Assembly: GCA_964035545.1 (NCBI GenBank)
Contig: OZ037766.1
Span: forward strand, 9,433,722 to 9,497,721
Reading direction: 5' to 3'
DNA: 64,000 nt
Source of the DNA: Bugula neritina
Taxonomy: Eukaryota > Bryozoa > Gymnolaemata > Cheilostomatida > Bugulidae
Shown here: one piece after another, positions 13,001 through 26,800 of the stretch
How the letters are laid out: every line of letters starts with the position of its first letter
How positions within the stretch are numbered: the stretch's first letter is position 1
Position numbers and translations under genes: made by a program
Notes under the pieces: model-generated
Told to the model about the DNA's origin: nothing
The model's database searches: none
The model's input: the letters and a program-made list of their open reading frames with translations, nothing else

Positions 13001-14518
13001 CTTGAGGAATAGGAACTTTTTTATTTCGTGTTGAGCGGGCACCATGAGCAACAGTGACATCACTTCCACTGTACGCATATTTACTCCAGTCTATCACAGG
13101 GACATCGGGAATCTTTGGTCGAGAAGGTATGTTTAAAGACTACAATGTTGAGGATTGTTGATGTAACGACAAGGTGGCAATAGGGATATAGGTGATCTCG
13201 CAACAGGTAGCTAGAAATAGTCTAAATCAAAAGCTTTGAATTTATCACAAATATTAAAGCTCTATTCTGTCAAAAATGTGCTGTTAATTTGAGCCTACCT
13301 TAGGATTTGATTGCAGTTTTTGAACAAACTCTGAAGGGTTTGCAAGTGCCACCTTCTTTATATCATGCAGTTTGTCTAAATCACTTAAAGCTTTGGACCG
13401 AATTGCCTCAAATTTAGCTATAGATGAAAGGACTAAATGGTAATCTTCATTTCCTAAAAACAATGCATAAACTGTGTTAACACCATAATGTCTGCTTATA
13501 TAAACTTTTGAAATGCTCAATTTAGTTGCCTGGACATGACATTGAGTGTGATTACATTGGCATTAAACTGCATGAAAATGAGAATAAAAATAGCCAACCT
13601 GCTAAGGTCCAAGAAACTTGCAGGCATATGATAAAATTATCAATAATACAAATAGTAGATACAGCTACACCGAAGCATTTTACCTCTTTTATGCATTGTC
13701 ATGTTATTGCCAATTTTCAGTAAATCTAAATTTTATTAAGCAGTAAAAATATTAATGTGCATCAACGGTCTTCTGATATAACACTTTCTCACATAAGAAA
13801 AAGTCTACCCAGCTTTGAGTACTGTAAAAGTATATTATACAGTATAGGTAAACAAATTTCTCGTTGAGAAGCCACTTTTTGTCAACATAATTCAAAAAAC
13901 TTATTTTTCTAATACAATGTAGAATTAGTAAATCACAAATTTCCTAATAATATAAAAATGCTTTAAAGGTTTGCAAGTGAATCCTAACAATATTGATAGC
14001 AATTAAAAATATAAAAGCATAAAAATCGAATAGCAAGGACACCAAGTTAGATGATAGGTTAGGTGTTTACTGTTTACAACTACAAAGTTTCATTTCAAAT
14101 CTAGTCCAGTAACTCACACTGTAACTGAACTAATATCTTCAACATTGTTCTATTAGTAATATTCAAATAGTAACAACAAGTATAACTATAATAATAACAG
14201 TTATGGTTACACCGTAAATAAAATATCAGCTTAGTGACAATCTGATAACATAAATATAAATTAAAATACTAGCAGTACTAAATAAATTGATGAATCAAAA
14301 TATTACTATTGCTATTAGCATTTATTACAGATAAAATCAAATCTACTAATATACGCAGCAAATGTAAAAATTAATAAGTACTAACTAATGTATTAAATTG
14401 ATAATTATAATAATAACTTACCTTTCAAAGCAAGCTGATCTGATTCAAGATTGAATGAGTAGGATGCGTCTAAATGAGCCATATTAATTTTGCACGTAGT
14501 CTTACAGACTTCAGCACT
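10083..14518 (-). CDS. ZZZ3: ZZZ3 homolog: SANT/Myb and ZZ domain subunit of the ATAC complex
   Basis: Exons on the minus strand: 14518-14422, 13453-13299, 13139-13001, 12342-12116, 11691-11566, 11253-11011, 10700-10603, 10305-10083 (TAG). Phases agree, giving 423 residues from ATG 14482-14480. Order of family landmarks: [15 protein letters not shown] region, SANT/Myb helix bundle ([14 protein letters not shown]... to VASRVQKYF, about residues 154-205), VPGR segment, [19 protein letters not shown], then the ZZ finger starting [16 protein letters not shown] (about 318-365) and the terminal YNYLDPNY. All match vertebrate ZZZ3 in order, so the assignment is firm. In known systems ZZZ3 is a nuclear reader in the ATAC histone acetyltransferase complex, its ZZ domain binding the histone H3 tail. 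The protein seems to lack the long N-terminal half of vertebrate ZZZ3; a 5' exon upstream of the acceptor at 14519 cannot be excluded. One donor (CAG|GTTCTT at 12115) is weak. Confidence 0.92.
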
Positions 14519-14582
14519 CTAAAAGTAATCAGTAAGAATAAAAGTAAAACTAAATCATTTGATTAATGATTAATTTTAAATA

Positions 14583-14860
14583 ATGATTTTAGGTAAAAAT
14601 GGCACAGGTAATAATGGCGCAAATGGAAAAGTAGGTAAAAATAGTACACCGATGTTAAATTTTCCCACACCCCAAACTCGAATCCCCCACCCCAAAACCT
14701 TAAACCCTCAACCCAAATCCCTAACCCCACCCCAAACCCCAGTCTTGAAAATGTGCCATTTTTATCTAATTTTCCATTTGTGCCATCATTACCTGTGCCG
14801 TTATTACCTGTGCCGTTATTACCTGTGCCATTATTAACTGTGCCATTTTACCAAACACCT
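14583..14860. repeat. Foldback repeat of 15-mers with C-rich loop
   Basis: The left arm (about 14590-14650) carries GGTAAAAATGGCACA-like units and the right arm (about 14745-14850) carries the reverse complement, including three GTTATTACCTGTGCC-type units in tandem. Between them, 14665-14740 is C/A-rich on this strand (CCCCAAAC, CCCTAACC), so the opposite strand is G-rich. No coding function is apparent. Confidence 0.65.
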
Positions 14861-14939
14861 TAAATAATAATTATATTTATATCATCATTATATTATTATT
14901 ATAAACTAAAAAAACTCTAAAAGTAAAAGTAAAACTTAC

Positions 14940-15450
14940 AGTTACACAAATTTCAAACTCAGTCAGTGTGACTATCACTATGACAATAGAATTTAATGAC
15001 TATCAAGTATCAACTATGACTTGAGTATGAATATCAATATCATAATCACAATCATAATGGCAATGCAAAACTCACTCACGATGTGCATGTCAACGTGATA
15101 CTCATAGTCATAACCATAGTGATAGTCATACTAATACTATGAGTGATACTCATACTCATGGCCATACTGATATGTGATATTGAATTTGATAATTCAAAAT
15201 ACTTAGAGTTAGGCTTAGTCTTACTCTTAGACTGTTGGACGTTGGTGTTACACTTACAGTTACTGTTTCAGTATTTGAGCATTGCTGCTTGAATTTTCAT
15301 TTTGATTTATTAGTTCAAATTCAACTTTGAGAATGACTATTACTAATATTATTACTATGAGTATGAGTATTACTATCACTATCAGTGAAGTATCACTAGA
15401 CTAAGACTTAGACTAAGAGTAAGAGTAACTGTAACACTAACTGTAAGTCT
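14940..15450. repeat. Degenerate ACTATGAGTATC-type simple repeats
   Basis: Irregular runs of hexamer-like words (ACTATG, GAGTAT, ATCAC, ACTAAGAGTAAG) repeat with changing phase and in both orientations over about 500 bases. A similar tract lies at 61140-61600. Looks like decayed microsatellite; no gene seen. Confidence 0.5.
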
Positions 15451-16791
15451 AACAAGTCTAACAAACTGATATATAAGATTGCTAATGCTTCTCTTGATTT
15501 TAACTTCAAATCAGAATCAACAAAAAATTAACATTTCGTTTCATTTGTAACTTCGAGATAAATACCAAGATAGAGATATTGTGAGTTGTGACTAAATCTG
15601 GCAATAATTCACTAATTGTTATTGTAAATTAGGGTCAATCACGAATGTGAGAACATAAACACCACAGTTTCATGCTCTTCGAATTTATTAAGGAACTAAG
15701 CTCACACGCTGTTATTGCGCACTTATCTCCCTGCAATATTATCGTTTAAGCGCATTATGTGCATCATGTGTGTGGGTTGTTAAATCGAGTTTACATTGCC
15801 TGTGGATTATGATGGCCATTTACATTCTCAAGATTGTGTTAATAAGAATTGTATGCCAACTGTGAAGTCAGCAGAAGTAACTGTGATACCCACACTAAAA
15901 TAGTTTCCCAAAAATTAAACTATTTCAGGAAAAAGCTTTATATTGCAGAGTGCACCAAAGTATGTTTGAAATACAAGCTGATAAAGATACAGCCATTTAT
16001 ATTTAGAAAAATGTATCCTATTTTGTTTGTACAATGGTCAGCTTTGTACACAAGGACAGACATGCATTTATAAATTGTTGTTCGTTATTCTCATGCAATT
16101 ATTATGTAATTATTTAACTGTTATTAACAAATCCCTGTCATGCAACAGTTTATTTATTGCACAATTCTAAGTGGTACAATTATTGCATTATAATATTTTT
16201 AGATGCTTGTAGTACAAATAAATTGCTTGTAAGTATTCGAGTTTATTGTAAATAATGGTTTACAAGGAACCTCTGGCTAGCTGTAAATTCTTAAGTCCCT
16301 ATAACACTTTACTGATGCATTTTGTACTGCAGCAGTAATTTTCTACACAACAATCAAAATGTAGCTGGTTAAGCAGGTAAATTAAGTAAAAACTAAAATA
16401 TTTTTTTAGATCCGCATGTTAGAACAGTAAATTTTATGAAAAGCTAAGAAAGATGTATTGTAAGCCAAATTATTTTTACACAGAATGAGAAAAATGTACA
16501 AATAAATATAATCATGTGTTGTGGTTGTTGTTTTCTCTTGCTGTGGAGAACTTGACTTACTAGGTGGAAATACAACTCCAATAATAAAATAAACCAGTTA
16601 ATTCGTGTTCATAACACCTTGTGCTTCAGACCGTTTACAAAACTTACTAAAATTTCAATTAGAACAATTAGGATTAGCCAACAAAATGCAAATGGTAGTT
16701 TTATTAATTGTGGTTTCATGCCAAGAGCATCTGATTCATTATTATCACTTTTATAAAAAGTAGAATAGCCCCTGTAATGGCTGTGGGAAGT
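15451..16791. other. Intergenic, no gene seen
   Basis: AT-rich spacer upstream of ZZZ3 on its coding strand and downstream of the receptor gene. A less AT-rich patch at 15650-15800 could belong to the ZZZ3 5' region, but I see no exon with good splice sites. Confidence 0.35.
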
Positions 16792-17091
16792 ACACCCCCT
16801 GCTTAAGTACTTGTACTATATTATGAGGCATGCTGCAGCTACGTGCGGCACCGCACCACTTCTACGGAACCTTATACCAACCAATCAGGATCCACCTTTT
16901 GGATATAGGTAGCGCCTTCTGGGTGCCCACGAGCAGTCGGACGATAGCTATTAACTAAATAAGCTAACCTTGTGTAATCATTCTTATGTTGTACTCTTTT
17001 AGCTCGTTTTCTATGAATTTGATTATATGTAATTAGAATTTTAATACAGTTCTCTCATTAAACACCAACTAGTTCGGTTCCTCACATAACC
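16792..17091 (+). mobile_element. Possible solo LTR or promoter-like block
   Basis: A compositionally distinct block opens TGTGGGAAGTACACCCC and closes TTCGGTTCCTCACA, matching the TG...CA form of LTR ends, with a CCAATCAG box inside and ATTAAACACC near the end, as in many LTRs. No clear target duplication and no second copy in the window. On the minus strand it could instead be the ZZZ3 promoter region. Confidence 0.3.
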
Positions 17092-17308
17092 TCACAAAGA
17101 TATGCAGTAATTTTTCGAGCACACAATAATACCCCCAAGAGTAGTGCATAAAACTGCAACAGCCCTTCCTACAAATTGATTACAATCATAAAATGAAAAT
17201 TGTTACTCATTCTTGTAAGGGTGAAAATACGAGTAAAACTGGAATGAAGCCAGGTAGACATGGTGAGCAGCTTTGAAAATACCTCATTTTGTAATGTTAA
17301 AAGTGTGT

Positions 17309-17314
17309 TTTATT
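17309..17314 (-). terminator. Candidate poly-A signal of the Ig receptor gene
   Basis: AATAAA on the minus strand about 490 bases past the receptor stop codon. No exact hexamer seen closer. Confidence 0.35.
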
Positions 17315-17800
17315 TGATCATAAAAAGGTGATTTATGAAAATAACTATGTAAAGCAGCTTGGAGCAGCAAATCACAATGTTAATTAATAATTAGACTAGT
17401 GTTTGGAATGAACATGCTTGCCCTTTGCAGATACAAATATCTTGAAATGTAAAATATGATAATGATTTTGTAGCCTGAAAGAAGTGTTTTTAACAAATAA
17501 AATGGGCAAGGTTTCATGCAGTAGATTGTGAGAGACGTATACCATTTCTAATAGATGCATTGCAAAATTAGAGACTATAAATTATAAGCATTGCTGTGCT
17601 AAGTATAAAAATATCCAGTAATTACTTATAAACAAAATATACAAATTATAAAATTAAATTATTCTTAGCATGAAGTAATGAAATTTTGCATTGCACTTAA
17701 TTTAGAAAATAATGCAGCCATGAAAAAATAAAATAAAAAAGCTGCCGACATCAGTACCTGATTGTATGGCAGCAAAAAAGAAATACTGGAACTAAGCAAT

Positions 17801-20800
17801 TTAGACAATTACTTCATATATAACTTTTTTAGCTCTACTGTCAGGTGTGGAGTAGCCACTCTCACTAAAATTTGAGAACCTCTGGTAGTGAGGCATGTTA
17901 CCAACAATGTCGGGGAAATCGGGGAAGTCAGGTGAGTCAAGCGTATCCACAGGAAACGCTGACAGGTCATTGTCTAGTGTATCTTGTTCTGAAATAATAT
18001 ACATAAAGCCATATTAGCCATGCCATGAACGCTATGCAGCTTAATTACAACTTTATACAAGTTTTCTTTATTAGTGAAATTTCAACAAAGATGGACTGAT
18101 TGCTAAATAAAATAGTAAATATATTGATATTATGGTGTACAGAGTAACGTCTGACTATATATCTAATAAATATAAAGTGTTATTTCTTTTAGTGATTTGA
18201 AAGCATTATGCTTCTATCCTCAATAGAAATAAACAAATTATACCACTTTGTATTATAAGAGAGCAGAAAAAAACCATGTTATTAACAGTAAAACCTGAAC
18301 AGAAGCTAGTAGGCATACTAATAAAGACTAGTGCAATATACGTAATATACAGAAAGAAAATATTCAAAAACAATGTGGGTAAAATAAAAGCTATTTTATT
18401 AATAGAATTGCACTGTGATGAGCAGGAAGCGATTGTATAAACTGCCAGCACCTGTAAACACCAGGTATAGCATACAATGTCCACGAGTTGTAGGAAGTAG
18501 GTCAAGTATACGACTATATTACCTGTATTATCAGAGTTTGACTCTGCTGGCGGAGTACTAAGGTGTCTCCCAAGTTCAGCCTCATGCGTTCTTGTCGCAC
18601 TACAGTCAGCCAAAGACTTCTGTTCCGCAGACTTCTTTTGTACTGAAGCGTAGGTATAGTCATAGTTTTCTAGTTCATGTTGTTGGGCTAGAAAATCAAA
18701 AAACAACAGTTGAAGTAAGATATAAATATAGACTGAGGTATAGGGTTGTTATTACTACTTGTGAAAATCAAGTCACTTTTTACTTTTCTTCTTACAAAAT
18801 TTACCCTCTAAATTTTCTTTGGAATTTTTGTAGAATAAGAAATAAAGTCCTGTATTAAAAAGAAAGTCAAAGTCTGAGACTTTGACAGCAAAATTTTATT
18901 TTTTAAAAGATAAAATCCCTGCTTAGAACATAAGATACTTTAGACTAATACATATAAGATAAACAGAATTATGTGCCTCAGCTAACCCCCTTTATGAAAA
19001 TACTTAGCTCAACTATAACACTCTATGTATATGCAATTACAATGATACAAAATTCCAGTAATGTATTCTAAATTGGATTGGTAAGTTGCTACAGCAAAAA
19101 AACCCAGCAATACTTAAGAGGTGGACCAGAATACAACACGTTTTCCTTATCTAATTGTTCAGTGCCAAAATTTGCTAATTTTATGTAAAAAGCAATTAAC
19201 ATAATGCTAGAAATATTAGGAAAAAATAGAATGCTTTACCTGCTTTAAATTCACTATTAAATGTATTAAGGTTGTTGCTGGGTGGAATATAAGTAGAATA
19301 AGGCTGCTCTAGGTCAATATCTAGCTCCTCTCTATAAATACATAGAGATGTGTACATTAACATAATATATTCTGTCTCTAGAAATATAGACAATGGTCAG
19401 GTTTCAACTGAGGACTGTATGCTACATTGTGCTTGGGTCACTTCGCTTTATTTAGTACACACACTGTGCTTCGTAGTTTGTTGTTGATTTTATAAAATTA
19501 TTGCTGCAAGTATACATGTTTTTTTTACTTAAAACTATATAAGTTTCAACAAGTAAAACCAAATAATTAAACATTTTATTAGATATATTAGACCTTTTGT
19601 TAAATTTATAGTGAGAAAACATACATTAGATTTCAATGATGATTTGTAAATTATAGTTAATAGTTATAGTTATAGTTATAGTTAATAGGTAAACCAGAGG
19701 AGTTGATGAGTGATGAGATAGCTTAAACTTCAAGTATAAACTTTTAGTTTGCAAATACAGTATGCATAAAGATAGGTATTTTATGTTTCTCTGTTATACC
19801 CTTGGTTCCTTTTTCAACATAATGGATTGACTGGTCTTCAGGTGCTACTGCCCCCTCCCCAACATGCTACTAAGTTCCATGTGTATGGCGTACTTTATGC
19901 ATACTGTTATACTCTTGGTTTATTCCTTAAACCACCCACTTGTGCTAGCCATACAAACATCATACTAAGTAAAAAGTATATTGTCTGAATACAAGTCACT
20001 ATAGAGTTAGCATACTCCTTATTAAAGAAAAACAAGTTAATAACTTACGAAGATGTCATCACAGGGTTAATATGACCGCTTTTGCTGATTGGTGCAGATA
20101 TTGATGCTTTAGTTAGTTTTTTGTTTGATCCCTTCTGCTGCCGAATTATCACAGCTATAATAGCTATAATTAGAACCACTGCAATGATCCCAGCAACTGA
20201 GCCAATGACTATCCATTTTGTAGAATCATCTTTTTTAACTGAAATTTCTACAACTGCACAAACCAATATGATTACAGAAAATTTTATTAGATTTGGTAAG
20301 TTTCAAATCAAACAGGTTGAAATTGCATGAACAAAACTAGGTGTTAGGTTATGCTCAACAAGCTACTGTCATATCTCAAATATAGTTGAAGATCAGAATT
20401 TAGCAAACCGTTTCTAAGAGAAGAAATCTCGAAACAATCTATGTTCTCGAAAGATTTCCAACCACACCCTAAACCACACTAGAGAAAAACATTCTAAAAT
20501 TCACCAACAATTAGAAAAAGATATGAAATTATGCTCTAAAATAGCTGAAAAACCATTCAATTGGTTCATGAAATTATAAATGCTAGTCATTACCACACCA
20601 TACCCATATTGCAGAAAAACATGCAAACAACTTGCAATGATTTTTAAGCTTTATACAATGAAGCAGGCATTGCGTTTCAATGACTTCTTAGGATAAAGTA
20701 CTCACTTTCTGACACTGCACTGCAGACATCATTGCTCCTGCCAACAACACAAGACTTAGCAGCGTAGTTTGAATAGAAAGGGGAGACAAGTTCAAAATGT

Positions 20801-23800
20801 TTGGTTCCCTCCACTTTGTAGCACTCACCATCAAAGATAGGGGTGTAAGTAATACCATCATCACTACCCTACAATAAAAATTCATTGATTTGCACCTCAT
20901 TAGATGATTATACTGCAATATGAAGCCATTTTAATTTTGAAAATTAATAAAACAAAGCTAATTTTTTAGAGTGAGCATTTTTCTAAAATATATAATTCAC
21001 AATCAACTCACCTATACTATAAGAAATGTGTGTAACTCTACTTGCGGGAAGAAAATTTAACTAAATGCAAATTAATGTATGAGTGTTTAAGATAAAGCAT
21101 TCTGCAAAACATTACATCTTCTACGCTGTCAAAACTTGTTTTCTCTTGTATTTTAGCAGAGTAAGAATTTCATTTACATGGTAACTACCCCGGTACAGTA
21201 TATGATACAATACTAACCATAATGACAACACAGAATTTGGACGAGTTGAGATACACAGTCACTATGTTTTCTTCGCTGTCTACTTGAATAGTTGGAACAA
21301 GGAAGTCTAGTGAGTCAGTAGTAACTAGTAAATCCGGTGTGGCTGTGCTACTACCAAGGGAGTTAGTTGCTAACACTGATATCTTGTACTCAGTTTCAGG
21401 GTATAGTGCTACACAAAAAATGAAAAAATATTATTATTGTAAGCGTTGTTATCAATCATAATGTTTTAAATAACTATTGAAATTACTTTGAAAATGACGA
21501 CACAGGTTTGGCAGTTTATATTATATCTGTAACATAGCTTAACAAATGACAGGTGGCACAAAGTACTTTGTCCAAAACAGTCAAAATTGTTTTTGTATTC
21601 GGGGCTGAATTATCAGTCCATCTTTTCTATGAATACATGCTTTTCTATAGCATTCATCATTTTTAACACATTTTCTCCAGGATAATCATAAATTGTTCAT
21701 CTGGAATGACAAAATTTTAGCCCTGGGGGTTTTAATGCTAATATTAACAAAAAATAAATTAAATGGTTTATTAAATAGTATGCCAAACTTCAAAAATTTA
21801 TGTTTCAAGATGAAAGCTTATTAAACAATTATGTTTATGTTAGTTAGCTTTAAACACTCTACAAATTTTAAAATGGGAAACATGTCTACAAAAATTTAGA
21901 TTAACATATGCCTGACTACAATGAATTTCACTCAGTGAATGTGTATTGAAACAGGCATTTAAATGGTGTTGGTTTATACGTATATGAAACACTTGCTTGT
22001 CAATTGGGTAGAGTGGCCAGAGATGGGCTTCAACTGTCTTCCATCTTTGGATACAATAAAGCTTTGAGCTCTGCCACCATCAAAACCAGGGTTCCATTCA
22101 ATATCAATTGAGTCCCAAGTTTTGCCAGTCAGGATAAGGTGGCTGGGTGTATCGGGAGCACCTTTCAATTATACATGTTGAAATCAATTTGTTATGCAGA
22201 TTCATTTGACAGCCATGAATATTTATGATTATTTCATTAGCTTCACCCAAAGTTTAAGTAGTTCTTAAAACGGCATATTATATTTTAAAATCATCATTTG
22301 CACTGTAAAATAATTAAGGTTAAATATAGCAATTAAAATAATTAGTCTAATATCTTCCGTATGCTTAAATTGTAATGATTTTCAGCTTCATACAACATTT
22401 TATAGATTTAGAAGTTGTCCCACTTTCAACAGATGTGACCAGTGTGAACATGGTGAACAATGTGAACATGCATTTCAATAATCTTTCTGAAGCAATTTAA
22501 ATTGTTTACATAATTATTTTGCTGTTTTCGTTGGAATAGCTAGAGCCAATTTTTCCTGCTTGAAGAATAAAATATTTCCTCTAAGCACTGCATTAATTGT
22601 ACACAATATGATCTTAAGTAGTTTCTAAAAGTATTAACATTAACATTAGAAATGCAAAAAGTTGACACATATTTGCTAACCTGATTCTTGCAGCGTTATA
22701 GTCCTTTCTACACGCCCTAAACTGTTGACAGCCTGACATTCATACTCTCCAAGATCTGTTGGTCTCACCGAGTCTATAGTTACAGACTTGTGTTGCTTGT
22801 ATGTTGCATCCACATTGTAGGTTATGTCTGTTACATTGTACCGGGGTCCAGTTGTAATTATATTACCATCTCGTAGTATGTCTAGAGATGTAACTTTAGG
22901 AGAGCCAAGTACTTCACAAGTTATTGTAGCCTTTTCTCCAACATCTGCTGCAGCTTTTCCATATCCCATAACTTCAGGTGTGACTGGAAGTATAAAATAT
23001 ATCATACATGATGATGTAAGACAATCTACATAAAAAAATTAATTATAATAGAATATGAACTACAGCCACAGCATTATATTGAATTACATAATGTCACATA
23101 GGAAATTAGATTTGTAAGATATTTTGCTTACTAAATTGCAAATTTTGTTTCATGAAATTCAACAAGCATAATATTGTATATTTTAGGACTTCCAGGTAAG
23201 CAATTAGCATATAAAAGAAACTTACAAAGAAAGTCGACTACGAAGTGACGGTCAGTATTAGTTCCGCCTATTTCCGACTTGGCACTACATTTATATGAGC
23301 CAATATCATGAATATCAACCTGTGTCCTTGTAGAACCTGTAGATACATTTAATATTATTATCTTGATGCCTATTCTCATTCAATACTGCCTATGCCTGTT
23401 TTATGATAACTTCTGCCATCGCTTTCAGGGCAATTCAATTTTTTGAGTTGCACTAAAAATGCACACCTTTGAGACCAGTACAAGCAACATACAAAGTCTC
23501 AACTCATTGGAATTTGTTTCTTAAGATGTCCATATCATCTTTTAGTAAAATTTAAAAAAAATCAAATAAGAAGTAGAAATTACTGCAATCTAAAATTTTA
23601 ACAAATCTCATAGCTTATTATATTGTTCACCAATTTTACTTTGTGAAAGCATTTTAATTTTTACAGGCAGTTTAGAACTGTAAGTTACCTGAAAATAGTA
23701 GCTGAGACTGGGAGCTCCAGAAACCATCCACTAAGGAATATGAGTTGTTGAAGGAGTACTTGCTAGAATCATCTGGAATCAGTTCATCATTGAAATACCA

Positions 23801-26800
23801 GGAGACTTCTGGCCTTGGGACACCATGAAACCCACACTGGAGGGATGGCTGCACACTGTCCCTGGTGAAGTTTATCTCAGATTCAGATGAGGAAATCAGC
23901 TCTGGGACATCTGAATATAAAATAAAATCAGATTCTAATTGTCTTTATCCAAATGTCAGTAAACATCATGAATTAGGTAAACATAGCCTATTCAGTCTTA
24001 CAGTTAGCATGTAAAATTAAGTACCACAGTAAAGTATGCAAAATATTCAGTTCAATTATATTCTATTTCAATATAAACTCTAAATATCTGGACAATAGTT
24101 GATGTTGTAACAGAACAGAAGCCAATAATTTGATATTGACATGCAAGCTTGCCAAGAAAGCAAATTGCTTCTGACATATTGAAAATTGCAAGGATAAAAG
24201 ACATGGCAGATGGTCAAATCTTACCATAGAATTTCACATGCAGAGTTTCTGCCTGCTTGGAACCAAGAAGGTTTGCGGCAGTGCAGCTGTAGTTGCCAGT
24301 ATCTTGGTACCTTGTGGGACTAATAGTGAGCTCGCTTGAATTTTCTGCTAGTTGAGTATCATATCTAAACCACTGATACATTGCAGTCGGATAACCATAA
24401 CCTAAACAAACATCACACAGTTGGTTTAAGGTCATACTTTTCATTTTCTGGCTCTTTGCCAGGTGCTTTATGTTCTATATGAACAATGTTCCACTGATAG
24501 CTCGAACAGGTTGAATGTCACAGGAACAAAAAAAATATGAAAAGATAAAGAAACTTATGTTCTCCAATATACTTTTTTATTTTTTTCAAAAGCCAATTCA
24601 TGTTTAAGTTATAGCTTGTTGAAAAACATTGTCCCCCTTCCACATTCTTTTCAATTTATACGCTCCTGACTTGTTATTGTGTCTCAATATGCCTTGTATT
24701 TGAGTGCTTGCTAGTCTCGCTTCACTAACTTTGCCTTTACTTCACAAGTGCCAGTGCTGCTGGCTCAAAAGCTAAATTTTATAAACTGTCAGCTAAAACC
24801 CAATCTTGCATTCCTAGGTTGGTTGGCCTAAATAAAACAATAGTCAAATCATGATTTCATGTTTTAAAAATTTACTCTATTCTAACCTGCTGCCTAGCTA
24901 GTTCTATTTTTGATGTATAATTACAAAATTTGTGATACATTTTTTTGGCAACCATGTGATTTATAAAATGCAGTAATGGTACTTATAATATTATATTATT
25001 ATCATTATAATATATTATATAGTATTATGTGTGTTTTTATTATACTGCATAATATCTATTTTATTATTGTTGTTGTGCAAACAAGTGCAATTAACCTAGT
25101 TTTCAAAATGTACCTCTAAATTATCAGAATGTCAGTTTAGATATTTTCATGCTTTGTAAGGTAAACCTAAAAAAAGAGGCTGTATTCCCAAAGTAAAGGG
25201 TGTTGAACTATGAACTATATTAGATTAGCCACTCTGCTACCAAGTGCATCAGTATAATATTATATGAATAGCTCTGATGCTTTGTCTCCGGTGGCTGGCT
25301 GCGATATGATAACTTGGCCAACTTCCAAGAGTTTAAAATTGGCGCAATTATTCAAGAGGTTACATACTGCACAGAGCTAGCAGTGATAGTAACCTTGCTA
25401 TTGGCAGTACTTATTACAACTGCCAGCATATAAGCTGCATTGTAGAATGCCGTTGGGGTAGGCTAGTAAAACCAAATTCTGCTCTCTAATATACCTTAGA
25501 CACAATGCAGCAACATAATTGTTCATTTCAAATTACATTGCCACCCTTACATGAGCTGTGGGCTTCATAAAGATTCATATGATTAGAGATTTATGCTATA
25601 GGCTAGCTATGATGAAAATAACACACCATTGTCAAAGTTAACTTCAAGTATGTTGTTTTCCAGAAACTCAGTAATGTCCATTTATCTCTCGCATACAAAT
25701 ACTTATGTAATAGCATACAGTTTAAGTTTTATTTTAGAGCACATCTGCAAACTCTACAATAAGAGCTTGCTTTACCAGTCTATTTCAGACCTGTTTTTGT
25801 AGCTAGTAATACGCAAGCTACTTATTTTTAAACTTTTGGGTTATTTGTTCAAAACCATTAGCTTTGCTAGTAACTATTGCAACAGTTGACTGCTATCAAC
25901 ATGAATTGACAGCTTAATAATTATAACCCATTTGCCCGCGAAATATTTATGTAATGATAGTGACTCATATAGTGCGCGTCTCAATAACGATGTCTGCGTG
26001 GTCCAGAGGTTAGAGGCGTCAGCGACGAGTTGGTTGGTCATGGTTCAACCCTGTTTTGTTGCATTTTTTTTGTCAACTTATGCAAATCCTACGCATGTAT
26101 AATAAATATGGCTATAATTGTAAAGTTTTTTTTAACTTTTGTTCAACAGTAAGACAACATACATGCATAATAATTAGATACTGAACACTGGACTAAACCT
26201 TAAATTGATCTTATAGAATACAATGTACTTAAAATAATCATGTGAATTAGAGAAACTGAAAGTACACCTGCTGTGCTATAGACAGACCTTTACTGACAAG
26301 ACTGCAAAGTGAAGTGATTTAGCTGAAATTAACTCTGCCAAACAAACAAAGAATTATGTTGTGCTGAGGCATTTTCAATATATTATTGTAACATAGTGAG
26401 ATGATTCAGCTAAGTGCTAATGTAAAACAGGGAACATTATATTGGCAGAAATCCAATAGATTGCCAATTTGTGCGAGAGGGTACTATATGTTATTGTGAT
26501 AGCGCAGAGCGGCAAACGTACAAGGAATGCTATAATTAGTCACAGGAGCGTAGCTAGAACCACCATATGAAGAATTTAGAAAATTGCAGTGAAACTTGCA
26601 AAATGGTGTATGTTTTTACCAAATTGTGAAGAGCATAAACAGAATTTCAAAAAACAAAGAAAGTATATTAGAGAAAACATATCAAGGAATGTCAAGTTTA
26701 ACTTTTAGACTTTATAAAATGAATCCCCTGTGCTACAGCAGTGGAACATGGAGGGTGTAAAATTTTACTTATTATGCAACAACTTTCTCAGAAAATTTTT

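Noticed and set aside
14940-15450. CRISPR-like or satellite array
   Set aside because: Words repeat without fixed period or spacers; a decayed simple repeat in a eukaryotic genome.
25989-26060. Possible tRNA gene
   Set aside because: A and B boxes are recognisable but the arms do not form a cloverleaf; better as a SINE head.
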